From contig OZ018412.1 in the NCBI GenBank assembly GCA_963969595.1, positions 2,048,501 through 2,112,500 of the forward strand: 64,000 nucleotides of DNA. Reading direction: 5' to 3'. The translations under genes and the position numbers were made by a program. Below, piece by piece: positions 9,430 through 21,368 of this stretch. The DNA comes from Neckera pumila (taxonomy: Eukaryota; Streptophyta; Bryopsida; Hypnales; Neckeraceae). The stretch's first letter is position 1; the number at the start of each line of letters is the position of its first letter. The notes beneath the pieces were generated by a model. It ran no database searches. It was not told where the DNA came from and was given only the letters and a program-made list of their open reading frames with translations.

Positions 9430-12400
9430 GATAAGCTTGTATGGTACTTGTGTTGAAGAAAAATAGTACAAGTGAAAAGAATGAAACTTACAATTGTGCT
9501 TCATGAGTATTAGTAGTTATATTTGTCTCAATTATCCATGGAGATAATCAACCAAAATTTGTCTTACAACAAAAAAATCTTACAAATAAAGCTATCAATT
9601 AAAAGACCATATTTGACCTTTGATATTGAACACTAAGATTCAACTTCCATGCAATCAAAATTGGTCAAAACTAGCACATGAGACAAAGAATTACAAAATT
9701 CTACATGGTAGTTAAAGTCTGTAACAATTACATATGAAAATGGGAATTGTTGGCAGATATGCATATTGACGACATCTAGTGAAAATCTAGGGAGTCAAAT
9801 TTATGATACCTTGGATTTTATCTATTTGGTTGCTTTTTACTAAATTTAAAATCACAATAGAAATCCATTTAAAAAAATTGTAGAGTAGATTTTGAGAAGC
9901 TATAAATTGATTGGGGTTATGCATCTTAGGCCTTTTAACCTCATATTTGTTGGTGACCAATTTTTTAGATGTAATATGCAAAAAGAGAATTGAAATGTTT
10001 TCATAGTCTTAACACCCTCATAATCAAACATTATAATCTTTTGATTCATAAGTGGTATTGTTTTCTTTTCTTTTTCTATATGATCTCTAACATATCTTGT
10101 TTTAATTTGTACAGTTACAATTCAAAAGAAATTGGCACAACTTATCAAATATCAAAATGTTGGCTTTTTGTTCAAATTAGAGCAAATTCCTAGGGGCTCA
10201 AAACAGGCCTTGGGAATTTAGGGGTTAATTTGAGAAGGCAAAAGGACTCTTAAAGTGTATTTTTTTCCTACTCACATGTTTACATAAAAGAAAATGCATA
10301 AATGAACTTGGCAAAGGCAACTTCAACTCTAAAACATATGAAAATTAGTTTTCAATGCCAACCAAACTTGGAAGTTTGCTCTAATGTGTGCCTTATTGGC
10401 CTTAATTAAAAAATTTGTCAAGTCCAAATAGCTTTTACAATAAAGGCTAGAAGTTGGGAGCTACTAAATTGGAGTTTGTCCTAACTCCAACATGAAGCAC
10501 AATTTTTTTTTGGATACAAGCTTAAACTTTGTTGGAATTAAAAATAGGACAAAATTAATCCAAGAGTTTCTCTTATTGTCTAACTAATGTTTTGAATCAT
10601 CAGATAAAAGGGTAGTAGTAATAAGTCTAGTCAGTGTCATGTAGTAGAGTTAAGTCTAGTCAGTAACCTATAGTGGAGATAAGTGTAGTCAATGTCTTTT
10701 AGTGGAGATAAGTCTAGTCAGTGTCCTCTATTGGAGTTAAGTTTAGTCAGTGTCATGTAGTAGGGCCAAATCTAGTCAATCTGTCAATGTCCTCTACCGA
10801 AAATAAGTCTAGTCAATGAGGCAGCCTTTTAACTTGAAAGATGGGCCAAATAATAATTACTTTTCTAAACCATAAGAAGAAGAAAAATGGGGCTCCTATA
10901 GGTCCATCAAAGTTGGATTAGCAGTCTAAATTAAAAAATAATATATTTTGTTTTGGAACTTTAGGAGGGCTGGTTTAGACTTTGGTGGCCCTATAAAGGC
11001 TCCAAATTTTCTCTGATGCATCAAAGTTGGGCTCTTTCTAAATGCTTTTATAGTCTCATTTTGCAAGTATATATAATTAAAGTTTTTGTATTTTTTTTTC
11101 AAAGATGTAATTACATGTCTTTTATAATCATAAAATTTCTTTATTTTTTGTGAAAACTTGAAATTACTATGAGTTTTTGAATAATAAATGAAAATATCAC
11201 ATCAAATACAAATTATGCTTTGAAAATTTGAAAAAAATTCTCCACATGCAAATATTATAGTGCTAAACATCATGGTGTAAAACAGTTACCATTCAAAATA
11301 AAATAAAAAACACTCCATGGTTATAAGGTAGGAACACCCATAACCATGAATTTAAGCAATTCAGCATAGATGAAGGCAAATTTTTTTAGAAAAAATATTT
11401 TTTCCATATTAGCAATTGAAAATCATGAATTTTCAAAGAAAAAATTAGAAATTTTGGATAAGGCATCTAATTTCTATGAATTTTCAAAGTAGAACTCTCT
11501 AGGGCACCCTAAACCACAGTCTACTAAATCTGCCTTGATTCTAGTACCCAAATTTTAAAGTTCATAATCCACCAACTACAATTCAGTATGGAGTCATGTT
11601 TCAAGGTAATTTTAAGCATGCTTTAAGGGCACTCTACATCTTAGGCATGGGGACATCATGTTTATGGGTGTCCCTACCTTAGACCCAAAATTCAAATTGC
11701 AATAAAATATTGAATTTTTGGAATTTAAACTTTTTTGAAATTGAATTAGTTAGAAACTAGACTTCATAAGATCTATTTTATAAGTTGGTCTCAAATTCAA
11801 AAAAGAGATGAAGTTTTTGGCTAAAATTCAGATAAAGTGAAAAAAACAGGATTTGCCAAAATACACTACAAGGTGATATGTAAATTTACCTTTTTCTCAT
11901 GTAGGAAAGTCAAAATATATTACAAAGAGTTAGGAAATTTCAAACATCAAACTCTTCTCTCCAAAGATTGGAGAAAGAATATATATTTTCAATTTGTGAG
12001 GCTTCTTTGAAGTCTCCAAAGAACATAAAATGTCCACTCAAGTGTTTCAAATTAACCTTGCAAGAATGATGTGGACCTACAAGGTCAATGAACGACTTTA
12101 CTATTAATTGTAAAAACAAAAAATGCACTTGTTGGTTCAATAATGAGAGTATTTTGGTGACTCCCCTTGGTCATGAAGCCGTGTCCTTCTAGAATTAAGT
12201 TGGTCTTGATGAAACTGGGAAGTGGAGAAATTGACGGGGGTTTTAAAGAGCAAAAACAAGGCAAGCCTTAGTTATTGAATTTTTTTCATTCTCGCACAGG
12301 GCTATTGTATTATGCAAGCCATCCTATATGCCAAATTCTAACATCTTCTCTAACTTTCATTGTAGATTGCAAGTTTTAGCTTTGGCCCGGCTTTGGTTAA

Positions 12401-12480
12401 TTTATAAGATCCTTGAGAAGCCATTAAGATGGGCACATCCAAAATTGCATCTTAACTAAGACCATCATCATTACTCAATG
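9430..12480. repeat. Intergenic repeat block, first copy
   Basis: The part at 9480-9700 is repeated at 46410-46620 and 49830-49990, marked by TTGGTCAAAACTAGCACATG and its variants. The part at about 10540-12480 is repeated at 26400-27730 and 56700-58050, marked by GATGTAATTACAT and by the run around CTTTTTCTCATGTAG (11885, 27110, 57430). It is part of the flank duplicated with the B3 units. Open frames here are short and not conserved. Confidence 0.7.
10622..10822. repeat. 29-bp minisatellite
   Basis: About six to seven tandem units of 29 bases, each beginning AAGTCTAGTCAGTGTC or a close variant and ending in GTAGTGGAGAT-like sequence; one later unit is lengthened to 37 bases. The paralogous positions near 46900 and 51270 hold a single unit (ATAAGTCTAGTCAATGG, ATAAGTCTAGTTAGTGG), so the array expanded only in this block. 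Confidence 0.85.
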
Positions 12481-13640
12481 TACATTTGCAAAATCAGTAT
12501 GTATTAGATAATTGATGAGCCACGGCAACGAGGAGTGGGTTATCATACATAGTTGAAAACATAGTTGGTTGTTCTCTTTTTAATTACAACCTTCAAACTT
12601 TATGATCCAAGGGCGTAAGTTGTAAATGGAAAGGAGAAGAGGTTATGAGTTGCAACTTGTGATGGCAATGGCAACCGGTTGCCAATGGCATAAGTTAGAG
12701 CCACTGAAGTCTTGAAAAATCAACAATCAATATGTATCTAAGTGGAAGAAATAATTTTTAGAACATCTACCAAAAACACTTTGACCCATCATAACTTTTG
12801 CATACAACATCCAAATACCACATTCTTTGGTGTGTTTGAACCTCCTTTCACTTGCTAATATGAAAATATGAAAATTTGACCAGTGTAGTAATAGTGACAA
12901 GGAAAATTAGCAAAAAGTGGTAGTTTGGGGTGCAAAAAACTTGAAATGTGCAGTAAGCATGCTCTAAGCTTACACAATTTTTTACATACTGTCTAAGCAA
13001 GCCTGTCAATGAAATTGTACTCCATACATGCCTAATTGGGGAAGAAGTACATTTTGATTAAATTGCCTACTTGGGGCATAATGGCTTCCCATGCGTCCAT
13101 ACATCCATGTGGAAGTGAATTGCACCAAACTCTGGAAGAAGAATCTTGTGTATTACCTATTGTGACCAAAGAGGAATGAAAACATTTTTTAGAATATGAA
13201 CATCACTCAAATTTCTCTTGATCTTGGTGTGTGCATGCTCAAGTCAATATGTTAAAAAAGAATGTAACTCAGGTGTAATGAAGTGTTTGTTGGAAATGAC
13301 TTAACTATGTAAGTCCCATGTATGGATTTAGGTGACAAATCCATCCTTGATGCTTCCGTTAGAAGGTAGACCCTCTTCAAAATTGACATATTCTTTCCTT
13401 CAAGAATTTCAGTCCCTATATGACAACAAGGTCATTTGACCTTTTACCATAGTTGGATGGACTATGGTAGTAAGCACCCCCACAAACACCCGGGTTTGAA
13501 CTCATGACCACTTCATAAGTCAATAGATACATGTATACCGACGATGAAGGAATTGTTTACTATTTGCATTAGCTTGTATCCATGCTAGATACTAGCACGT
13601 AAAAGTCCAATACATAGCAAAAGTAATTAATCCATATTTA
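12481..13640. repeat. Decayed copy of the 1020-1387 segment and flanks
   Basis: The segment at 12750-13170 matches 890-1390, and 13170-13560 matches 29370-29780 and 59700-60120 (for example GTGTGCATGCTCAAGTCAATAT). C-to-T and G-to-A differences dominate over the version at 1020-1387. No gene is present. Confidence 0.65.
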
Positions 13641-15328
13641 AAAAAATTCTCATGCATAGAAATAATATATTTCATTGATACAATGTTATGCTATGCACAA
13701 GGTTTAAAATAAAGATGTAGTTGAAAGATTTTTCTTGATATAAAAAAATCTCTTATAATAGATTATAAAGTATTTTAATGGTTAGTAGATCTTTATATAT
13801 AGGTTTAAAAGTACCCTCTAGTCAAAGGCTCTTCTACGCATCTATTAAAAATATTTTGTAATAAGAAGAATTCTTCCATCCATAGGAAAAAAAAGCTTGA
13901 AAATAAATTTTATCTCATGTGTAGGGTGAATTTTTTTTTCTAGAAACAAAAGTAAATTAGAAGTAAGAAAATAATAAAAATGAACAAATATAAATGTTAT
14001 AATAAATCTAAAAATTAAAAACTAAAAAATAGGAATAAAACAAAAGGAAAATTTGATAGCTATAGCCTAGAAGAAATTATTTGTGTTCAATAATGAATTG
14101 ACACCTTTTCACTTTAGATGTCAATTTGTTGACCTATCATTGACATTTAACAACAATCATTGGGTGACACCAAAATTAATAGTGATATTATATTTAATGC
14201 AATCTAAAGTAGCAAGCAACCAATTTAAGCAAGCAACCAATTTAGTTTTTTTTTAATGCAACTTAATAGTGGCTAAATCCCTGACAACTGTAAAAAAGTT
14301 CCGATTGACTTGAATTTTTATATAGTTGGTTTTAGGAACTTTCAATTTTTATATAGTTGGTTTTAAGTTAATTGGAACGCTACTACAGTTGGTTGAACTT
14401 TCAATTTTAATACAGTTGGTTATATTTTTATATAGTTGGTTTTAAGAATTTTCAATTTTTAGTTGGAGTATGCGACTTTTGAAGTGTAGTATATGGACTT
14501 GTCCCATCTAAACAAAATATCACATATAAATTTTTTTGAATATATATATATAAATGTATTCTAGTGAATTTGTTATTACTACTCTAAAGGATTTATTTTT
14601 GTGAATTGCTTTCTATATTTTAAGAATTTTTCTTAATGTAGAATTAGGGACTTTTTTGCAGTTAAAATGAAGGTCAAATTTTAGAAACTTTATCTTGATA
14701 AGTAGTTATTATTATCATTATATTATTTTTTTCTAATGTATTTTATTTTAGAACATTTTAGATGGGTCGCCTTTCAGTTTGAAATTTTTTCTATTTATTT
14801 CCAATGTAGTAGCCATCAAAGGGAGTAGCCTTCAATTTTAGTGATTTATAGTAAGGCCTTGGGTGCCGCTTTTGAGACACTCATCCATGCAATTGTGCGG
14901 TAGGTGTAAATTATTTGTTTTTTTGTATTCACTTGCATAGAGATGTTAGTTGTGAGAATGGCCATCAATTTGCTTTTGCAAAAGGACTATTTGCATAAAA
15001 TATAATAAATTGTTTATATGGCATTATTTAGATCTAAAAATATCAAACATTGGGTTCATACTAAGAGACTATGAAATGCACATATAAGCGTGTGTTAATT
15101 CTGTATAGGAACAGTGACCTCGTAGCAATTGAAAGTGACTTTCATTCCTCAAGTGTGGCATCTATTTCCTTTGACTTGGACTTCATGTCTTAGAAAATGA
15201 CATTTATTCTATATATTATATAGGGTATGAAGACAATGAGTAGCTTTAGGGATGGAAATGGTTAGTTGTTAATAAAAAATATAATTATTACATACTTACG
15301 CCACTCATTCTTTGGAAGTATTGCAACT
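13641..15328. repeat. Duplicated intergenic block A, copy I (left part)
   Basis: It matches 31850-33310 and, at its beginning, 60190-60870. The three copies share ATGGTTAGTAGATC-like sequence and the run GATATTATATTTAATGCAAT near 14185, 33085 and 60810. Copy I lacks the element present at about 32252-32958 in copy II. No gene is seen; a short tandem-like TATATAGTTGGTTTT motif occurs at 14320-14450. Confidence 0.7.
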
Positions 15329-15332
15329 TTAA

Positions 15333-16252
15333 ATCCCAAAAGGACCATTATCCCCTCAAAGGACAAAATGGAATTGGGGTAGGTTTTTATGACCGAAATT
15401 TTTAGTGAAACCTTTTGATATTTTTTCATAAGATAAAAATACTTATTGTCTTTGTAGGAATATAATTCTTATTTCAATTGGTGCCCATGAAAAAAAGTTA
15501 TACTACTAAAAGCCTAGAACTAAACTTAGCAGGTAACAAAAAAAATCACAAAAAGTCTAAATAATTTTTTTTCAAAGTTTCTCCTAAAATATCATATTTT
15601 TGCCTATATGTGAATCTTTGATTCATTCTATTTGGACTAATCACAAGGAAATTAAGGACAATCTTGTTTTTTGGGCAATCTAAGCATCTTAAAAAAAAAT
15701 TAATTATAGGATTCATTTCTGATTGCATATTTTACAACTTTTCAAAAATAATTCTTGGACAAGTTTAAATTTTCTTGCAAAAACAATCTCACCATTGAGA
15801 TTAATTATTTCAATCCCATGTTAGGGCTATTAATGCTTTAGTGTTTTTTTCCAATCTTGTCCCTACTTCTACTTAATAATGTTTTAAGAATAAAAATAAA
15901 ATGTGTTTCTTTTTTAATTTTTTTCCTAAACTTTCAACTCAATTTTTCAACACAATTTTTTCTTAATTCATAGTCAGAAGTGCAAATTTTTTCCACAAAT
16001 GGCGGTCTAAGTCATCTAAATCTGCAGGCCAATGTTCAAAAAAACTTTTTTTCCAACTTTGATTGTTGAAATCTTCCAATCTGCATGGTCAAACATCATG
16101 AAATTTTTACCACATGATTTGAAACAAGTGAAGTAGAAGATTTACTAGTGAGATTCTCAAAAAATATATATTTTTGCTTTCTTAGGTGAATGCAACAGAA
16201 ATGGCAGTTTTGAATGCAATTTGACAGAGAAATGGCCTTAGTCCTTCAGAGG
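15333..16252. mobile_element. TTAA-flanked non-autonomous DNA transposon (920 bp)
   Basis: It is bounded by TTAA at 15329-15332 and 16253-16256. The left end ATCCCAAAAGGACC and the right end GTCCTTCAGAGG are decayed versions of the family ends. The paralogous block at about 34440 carries the empty site with a single TTAA before CTTGTATATGTAATCATGTC. The interior matches the other family members (AAAGTTATACTACTAAAAGC, TTTTGGGCAATCTAAGCATC) but has no open frame of useful length. Confidence 0.82.
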
Positions 16253-16350
16253 TTAACTTGTGTATGCAATCATGTCTTGGTCTCTAAATATACCTCTAAT
16301 CTCACATGCTTGAGCGATTTGTAATATACTTGATCCAAAATACAAATGTA

Positions 16351-16683
16351 TACTATAACAAAACAATTAATAAGAAAACTGAACCATTGTAAAAATTGGT
16401 TGTGTCTATTTGACCACTACTTTTCATAGTCCCAAATCAACTACAAATTTTTCTTTTTTCTCTAGCAATTGCAATTTTAAGAATTTTGGAGTGCATAATA
16501 TACTATTGGAAAGGTATTTTTTAGACGTTTCCAACAATGTATTACATGCCTCCAAATTCTCAAAATTGCAATTGGAAAAGAATTACAAAAATTTGTAGTT
16601 GTTTTGGAATTGAGAAAAATAGCGGTCACAAGAATGCAACTGGTTTCTACTAAGGGTTTTCTTTACCAAGTATTATTATAGTA
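16351..16683. mobile_element. Foldback MITE with decayed CACTA-type ends, older copy
   Basis: It is orthologous by position in the duplicated block to the element at 34551-34868. The two arms fold over most of their length, for example CAACTACAAATTTTTC against TTTGTAGTTG, and around GCAATTGCAATTTT. The ends here are TACTATAAC and TTATAGTA, one C-to-T step from CACTATAAC and TTGTAGTG in the other copy. Presence in both blocks shows that it inserted before the block duplication. Confidence 0.75.
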
Positions 16684-16954
16684 ATAGATCCATATAATGA
16701 ATTATAGGATACATCTTGCATCCCCTAAATTTTTTTTCCAAAAAACTGCATTGACCTATAATACAACTATTCTTAGATCATGCCAATATCCAATATTGAA
16801 GATGATTAATTCCCTTATCAATTATAGTCTTGTGCATAATACTTTCAAAGAATCCATTTGTTTTCTATTTCTTTTAGAGGTTGCTTGAACCACTATCCTC
16901 TCAAAAACACTAGCCATTTTTGTTCAATAAAAAAACCAGAAACCTTTATTCCAC

Positions 16955-17569
16955 CCGTAAAGGACCATATTAAGGCCACCATGTGGCTTCTACAACTACA
17001 TTTATAGAAAGTTTGAAATGTAATCCTTACTAATTTAGTCTGCAATGCTAGATGCTAGACAAAGAGACCCTTGATGCTTTTTTCCTCTAAATTTGTTAAT
17101 GCAGTTTGATCAAGAATGATTGAGTGTATAATTTTTGGTGAAAGTTTTGAAAATGGAGAAGGCGCTCTAAATCATCACTTTAAATTCTCTAATCATTTTT
17201 TCCCATACTTCAAAATGATTTGAAAAAAAATTCAAATCAAAATTATGATGGTGTATACTTGCGGAAAGAAAACTAGAGTTTTTGGATCACTTTTGAGCAT
17301 TCCAATTCCAAAATTTTCCATTTCAACATATATACAAAGCACCGCCTAACTAAACATTTGTCATCAATCTTGTCAACGGTGGCACTTTCACAAAAATTGT
17401 ATGATTTCATCAATCTTTTTTTCATTGGAAAGCTACATAAATGATAACTCTCCTTTCATTGCAATGGTAGCAATCATCAAAATTGTTTTATAGGAATGAA
17501 GAATTACGCTTGTTATAAGAGCTAGTTAAGAAAACAAGAGCTATTCAAACACCTCCGGTCCTTTAGGTG
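16955..17569. mobile_element. Degenerate TTAA-type element, shared by both A blocks
   Basis: The right end CGGTCCTTTAGGTG followed by TTAA (17570-17573) is a good family terminus; the left end is only suggested by CCCGTAAAGGACCAT near 16953. The paralog ends at about 35645 with GGTCCTTTAGAGGTTAA. It is older than the block duplication. A related terminal part is tandemly repeated near 52060-52320. Confidence 0.5.
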
Positions 17570-17573
17570 TTAA

Positions 17574-18243
17574 AGAAAAAAATCCCCCCTGCAAAGAAGT
17601 ATGTGTATAACAACAAATACAAATATAGTGCATGCAAATACAAATACAATTTTGAATATGGATGTGGATACAAGTGCAAGTATAAGTGCGGATTTGTAGT
17701 CCTATATAATTTATCAAAATAAAGATTCTAAAAATTAATATTTGGATATTCCAAAAATTCAAGATATGAGAGATTCCACAACTGAAATCAATTTGGAAAA
17801 TTTTGACTGCTAGCCAAGATTTGACAAATGGATCCTTCAAATATTTTAAAAACATAATCAGCTTTGGTGGTGTATAGGAGTAACATGACTATCTAATCAT
17901 ACACACTAGCCACTAATTATTTGAATATGCAGTATGCATATTCCAAATCACCCCTTTTGCAATTGCATCTCCTATCTTCAAATTTATAGTATATTAGTTA
18001 TAGAATCTTGGACAAATATAGATATGAGACGCAATTACTGACCATGTTAGGTACACCTACATTATTTGTGGATTTCATAGTAATGTATGAAATTAATAAA
18101 TTAACTTTGTAAGACAAAATGCGTCGTATATTAGTCTACCAAAGTTATTCAATTATTAACAAATTAGTTGCATACTTTGTTTCATCAAGAATATTTTTGT
18201 CATTATTTTATAGAACATTTGAGTCCTCTGCGGTGTAACAAGA
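17574..18243. repeat. Block A, copy I (right part)
   Basis: It matches 35650-35990 and 37440-37760. The junction at about 17940 is continuous here but interrupted by a ~1.45 kb insertion in copy II. The open frame at 17541-17855 on the minus strand comes from repeated ATACAAAT-type sequence and is not a gene. Confidence 0.65.
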
Positions 18244-18247
18244 TTAA

Positions 18248-19152
18248 CCCCTAAAGGATGATTGTCTCCTTGGGAACAAAACAGATTTCAGTTAGGTTCC
18301 TATGACTTCAATTTTTAATGAAATTTTTTAAAACTATTTTATAAGATAGAAATACTTATTAGCTTTGTGGTAATATAATTCATATTTAATTGGTGCCTAA
18401 TAGCAAAAAATGACCAAATTTTCAATTCAGTAAGGACCAATAGAAATCTACAAAAATTTGAAATTATTTTTTTTATTTTTTTATAGATCATATTTTGTCT
18501 ACATGTGAAGTTTTGATTTATTCTACTTTGGAATAGACAAGAGTGAGGTCATGAGAAAGTTAAGGACAATTTGGTTTTCGGGCAATCTAAGCATCTTCAA
18601 AAAAAGTAATTATAGGGTTCATTTATGAATGCAATTTTTTGCAATTTTTCAAAAACAAGTTGTTGACAAGTTTAAATTTGCTTGCTAAAACAATCTCGGC
18701 GTTGTGTTTCAATCCCATATTAGAGCTATTACTACTTTAGTTTTTTTTCCAATCTTGGATCAACTTCTACTTAACACTTTTTTAAAGAAAGAAAATAAAG
18801 TGTGCTTTTAAGAAAAAATCCTATACTTTCAATTCAATTATTCAACAAGTTTTTTTTAACTCACAATCCAAAGTGCCAAAAATTTCTACAAATGGCAGTC
18901 TAGGTCATCTAAACTGCAAGCCAATGTTCAAAAAAACTTCTTTTTTCCAGCTTTGAATGCTAATATCTTCTAGTCTGCATATTCAAACTTCATGAAATTT
19001 TAACCATGTGATTTGAGAAAAGTAAAGTAGAAGATTTACTGGTGAGATTTTGAAAAGATTTTTTTTTTTTTTTTTTCTTTCTTAGGTGAACATAGCAAGA
19101 AATGGTAATTTGAGTGGATTTTGACAAAAAAATGGCCTTGGTCCTTTAGGGT
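18248..19152. mobile_element. TTAA-flanked non-autonomous DNA transposon (905 bp)
   Basis: It is bounded by TTAA at 18244-18247 and 19153-19156, with ends CCCCTAAAGGATG and TCCTTTAGGGT. Two paralogous empty sites exist, CACAAGATTAAAAGTGTG at 37752 and ACAAGATTACAGTGTATTAC near 53030, so the insertion happened in this block alone after duplication and duplicated TTAA. The interior is about as long as, and similar to, the one at 15333-16252, including a long poly-T near 19060. There is no transposase. Confidence 0.88.
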
Positions 19153-19156
19153 TTAA

Positions 19157-19801
19157 AGTGTATTACTTACTTTGAGTTTTGAATAATTTGTAGTGACACT
19201 AATTTTTCAAATGATGCTAATTTAGTGCCCCGTCATATGCTAAATAAGTGTTGTAGATATATTGACCCATTCATGTCCTAAGAAAAAAGAATAAGGCAAT
19301 AGAACATTATCCAATCACCAAGGCTACCAAAAAATGTTACCCCACTTTGTTTATGTTAGAAAAACAAGAAGAAAGACCAATGCATAAGGTAGTCTGCACT
19401 AAAAGCAAACATCAACAAGTCTACATTTTGCATTCTTCAATGAACCAATAGTGTACATTTCACAAGGTGATCGCTTTTATTGCCCATATTGTTTCAACTT
19501 CAAAAAATTGCAACTAATTCCACAAAGGTTCAAAAAATATGAAATGACTTGTATTTATGCCAAATCTTTTTGTCTTCCTACAAAAATTGCCAATTCCTTT
19601 TGTCTTCTTACAAAAATTTACAGACTGAAAATTGTTTCAAGGTCCCCGAAAGGCAATCAGCTCTTAAGTGGTCGCTTTAAGAGCAGACCACCTGACATCT
19701 CATATACACAAAATGCTGAAGCAAGAGCTTGGTACTCCCCATAATTACATGAACATCATTCTCCTTCAGAAGTACAGGGCCGGTATAATTTAATGCAGGG
19801 T
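19157..19801 (-). other. 3' flank of B3-2
   Basis: This is duplicated together with the gene: the same DNA follows B3-3 (38000-38371), B3-4 (41600-41905) and B3-6 (53290-53642), marked by CATGAACATCATTCTCCTTC and TGAAAATTGTTTCAAGG. It presumably holds the 3' UTR. No other gene is seen. The position near 19470 (AAGGTGATCGC) is the empty site for the foldback element at 41232-41589. Confidence 0.6.
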
Positions 19802-21368
19802 CTATATGCTTCTAACGACGAAGAACGAGTCGGCAGTGAGAGTGAAGGCAAGTCTCTGCCACGCTTGGAGAGCATTTTCATTCACAAAATGGCTCCAACC
19901 ATTTCTGAGGAAGACCCTCACACGTCCCATGGTGTGAACAGAGCAGCAGTCGACAGTGCACTCGGGGGATTCGTCGTGAAGGCCCTGAAGCTGAACCCGA
20001 GTTCCAAGTCGAGTGTAGTTCATCCTCAAAAAGCTTGCGGGAAATTCCTGCGAGGAGAACAAGCAATCCATACTCGTTAGAACGTTGCTGTAAGTTGATT
20101 ACCTCTGATGCTGCACGTCGAAATTAGGTCAAATGTAAATTCGTTACTGTGACACCAAGACAGCCAATTTCCTGCCAAAAGCGTAGAACGCAAATTGGAT
20201 TCGAAATGTAGATGTCCAAGATGGAAGCGCCAAATGGAAGCGAGGAAGATTTCAAGCGTACCAAGGTGCTGCTCCTAGTTGTTCGTTTGAGAAAGTGTGG
20301 AAGCATGCTTTGATCTTGATCGAGGCCGGCGCTGTTGTTGACGGCTTTTGATACACATTCGAGCTCCATTTGCTGAACCCTCTGGACTAATAGACTCTCA
20401 ATTAGGTTAACTGGTACGAAATTAAGCTGAGCTACTAATGAATTCTCTGCATTGAAATGATTCACTAAGAATTCCTTGTCTGTCATTGTGAAGGCTCTGT
20501 TTGCAGTACATTTGGAGAATGTGAAAACGAAATTTATGCTTATCGGTTCGAAGTAATGGGAGTCCATGTCGGAGGGGCTTTGTGAAGAATCAGGAGAATC
20601 TGAAACAACTTTCGCAACATACATCTCCACAGCAGCGTTCTTCGTCAGCCAAGTTCCGCTCAATGGATTTTCTGACTTCAAACAGCCTTCAGCAGAAATT
20701 TTGCCACCGCGTTGAGGTACTGGCGACATTTTTGTTTCTCTCTGAGCTGGTGGTGGATTGTGTGACCACCGATTCGGGCTTTGCACAGAGAGCCCCGGGT
20801 TCACACCGATGCGAAGTATATAAACATGGAACAAGGACTTCGCCACGAGTTCGAATGTCAGCTGATCGCCAATGACGAGGTCATTGTTAGCAATAAAATT
20901 CTTCCAGCCTCTGTAGAAGCAAGCTTGTGGTCGATTGCGAGGAAACCTGATATTGATCTTCACTGTCCACATCTTACCGTTTTCTGCATTTCGAAGAGTT
21001 ACATACTTCTGGATTTTATGACCATACTGTTGCACGAACAGCTTGGGCAAGGTCTGCAAAAAACGTATTGATCACAAGTTTGGATTACACTAAAAAGAAC
21101 TCTTTGACTGAAGTACTACATACTTCTCGTGCAGATACTGAATCATCTGAGCCTGAATTGTAAATGAACACTGGGCTCTAAGAAAGTATGCAAGAAACAA
21201 TTGATATCGAGGAATCAATAAAACACAATTTAAGGTGTCATGTGAGTCCATCATGGATGTTTTGAAATAATTTGACCTATCTTGTGCCTAAAAACGCACC
21301 ATTGTAGAGCGTGGAGGCAAACTCGACGCGGTCAGTTTCTTTTCGAAGAAGACTTTTCCTTGGTGCAT
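19802..21368 (-). CDS. B3-2: two-B3-domain protein with a lost intron-2 donor
   Basis: Probable nuclear DNA-binding protein of the REM-like B3 family. Exons: 21368-21300 (ATG 21368), 21053-20544, 20381-20262, 20047-19802 (TAG). Exon 1 plus 2 give the first B3 domain: GKVFFEKKL, FVQQYGHKIQKYVTL, MWTVKINI, FYRGWKNF, LVIGDQLTFELV, FHVYIL. Exon 4 gives the second: EFPASFLR, TRVQLQG, LRNGWSHF, ADSFFVV. The donor after FEP reads ATAAGC where the other copies have GTAAGC, so intron 2 should not splice there. The intron (20543-20382) is 162 nt and has no stop in frame, so retention adds 54 residues and keeps the protein open (368 rather than 314 residues). In the second domain the VGQ motif of the sister copies has become AWQ. 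It is either a diverging functional gene or an early pseudogene. Confidence 0.78.

Noticed and set aside
19793..20080. Plus-strand open frames opposite exon 4 of B3-2 (also 38435-38698, 41897-42232, 53706-53969)
   Set aside because: They are shadows of the second B3 domain on the other strand; the minus strand has the splice sites and the recognisable domain.
20582..21071. Plus-strand open frames opposite exon 2 of the B3 genes
   Set aside because: Antisense shadows that persist because the sense exon is conserved; no domain and no consistent start.
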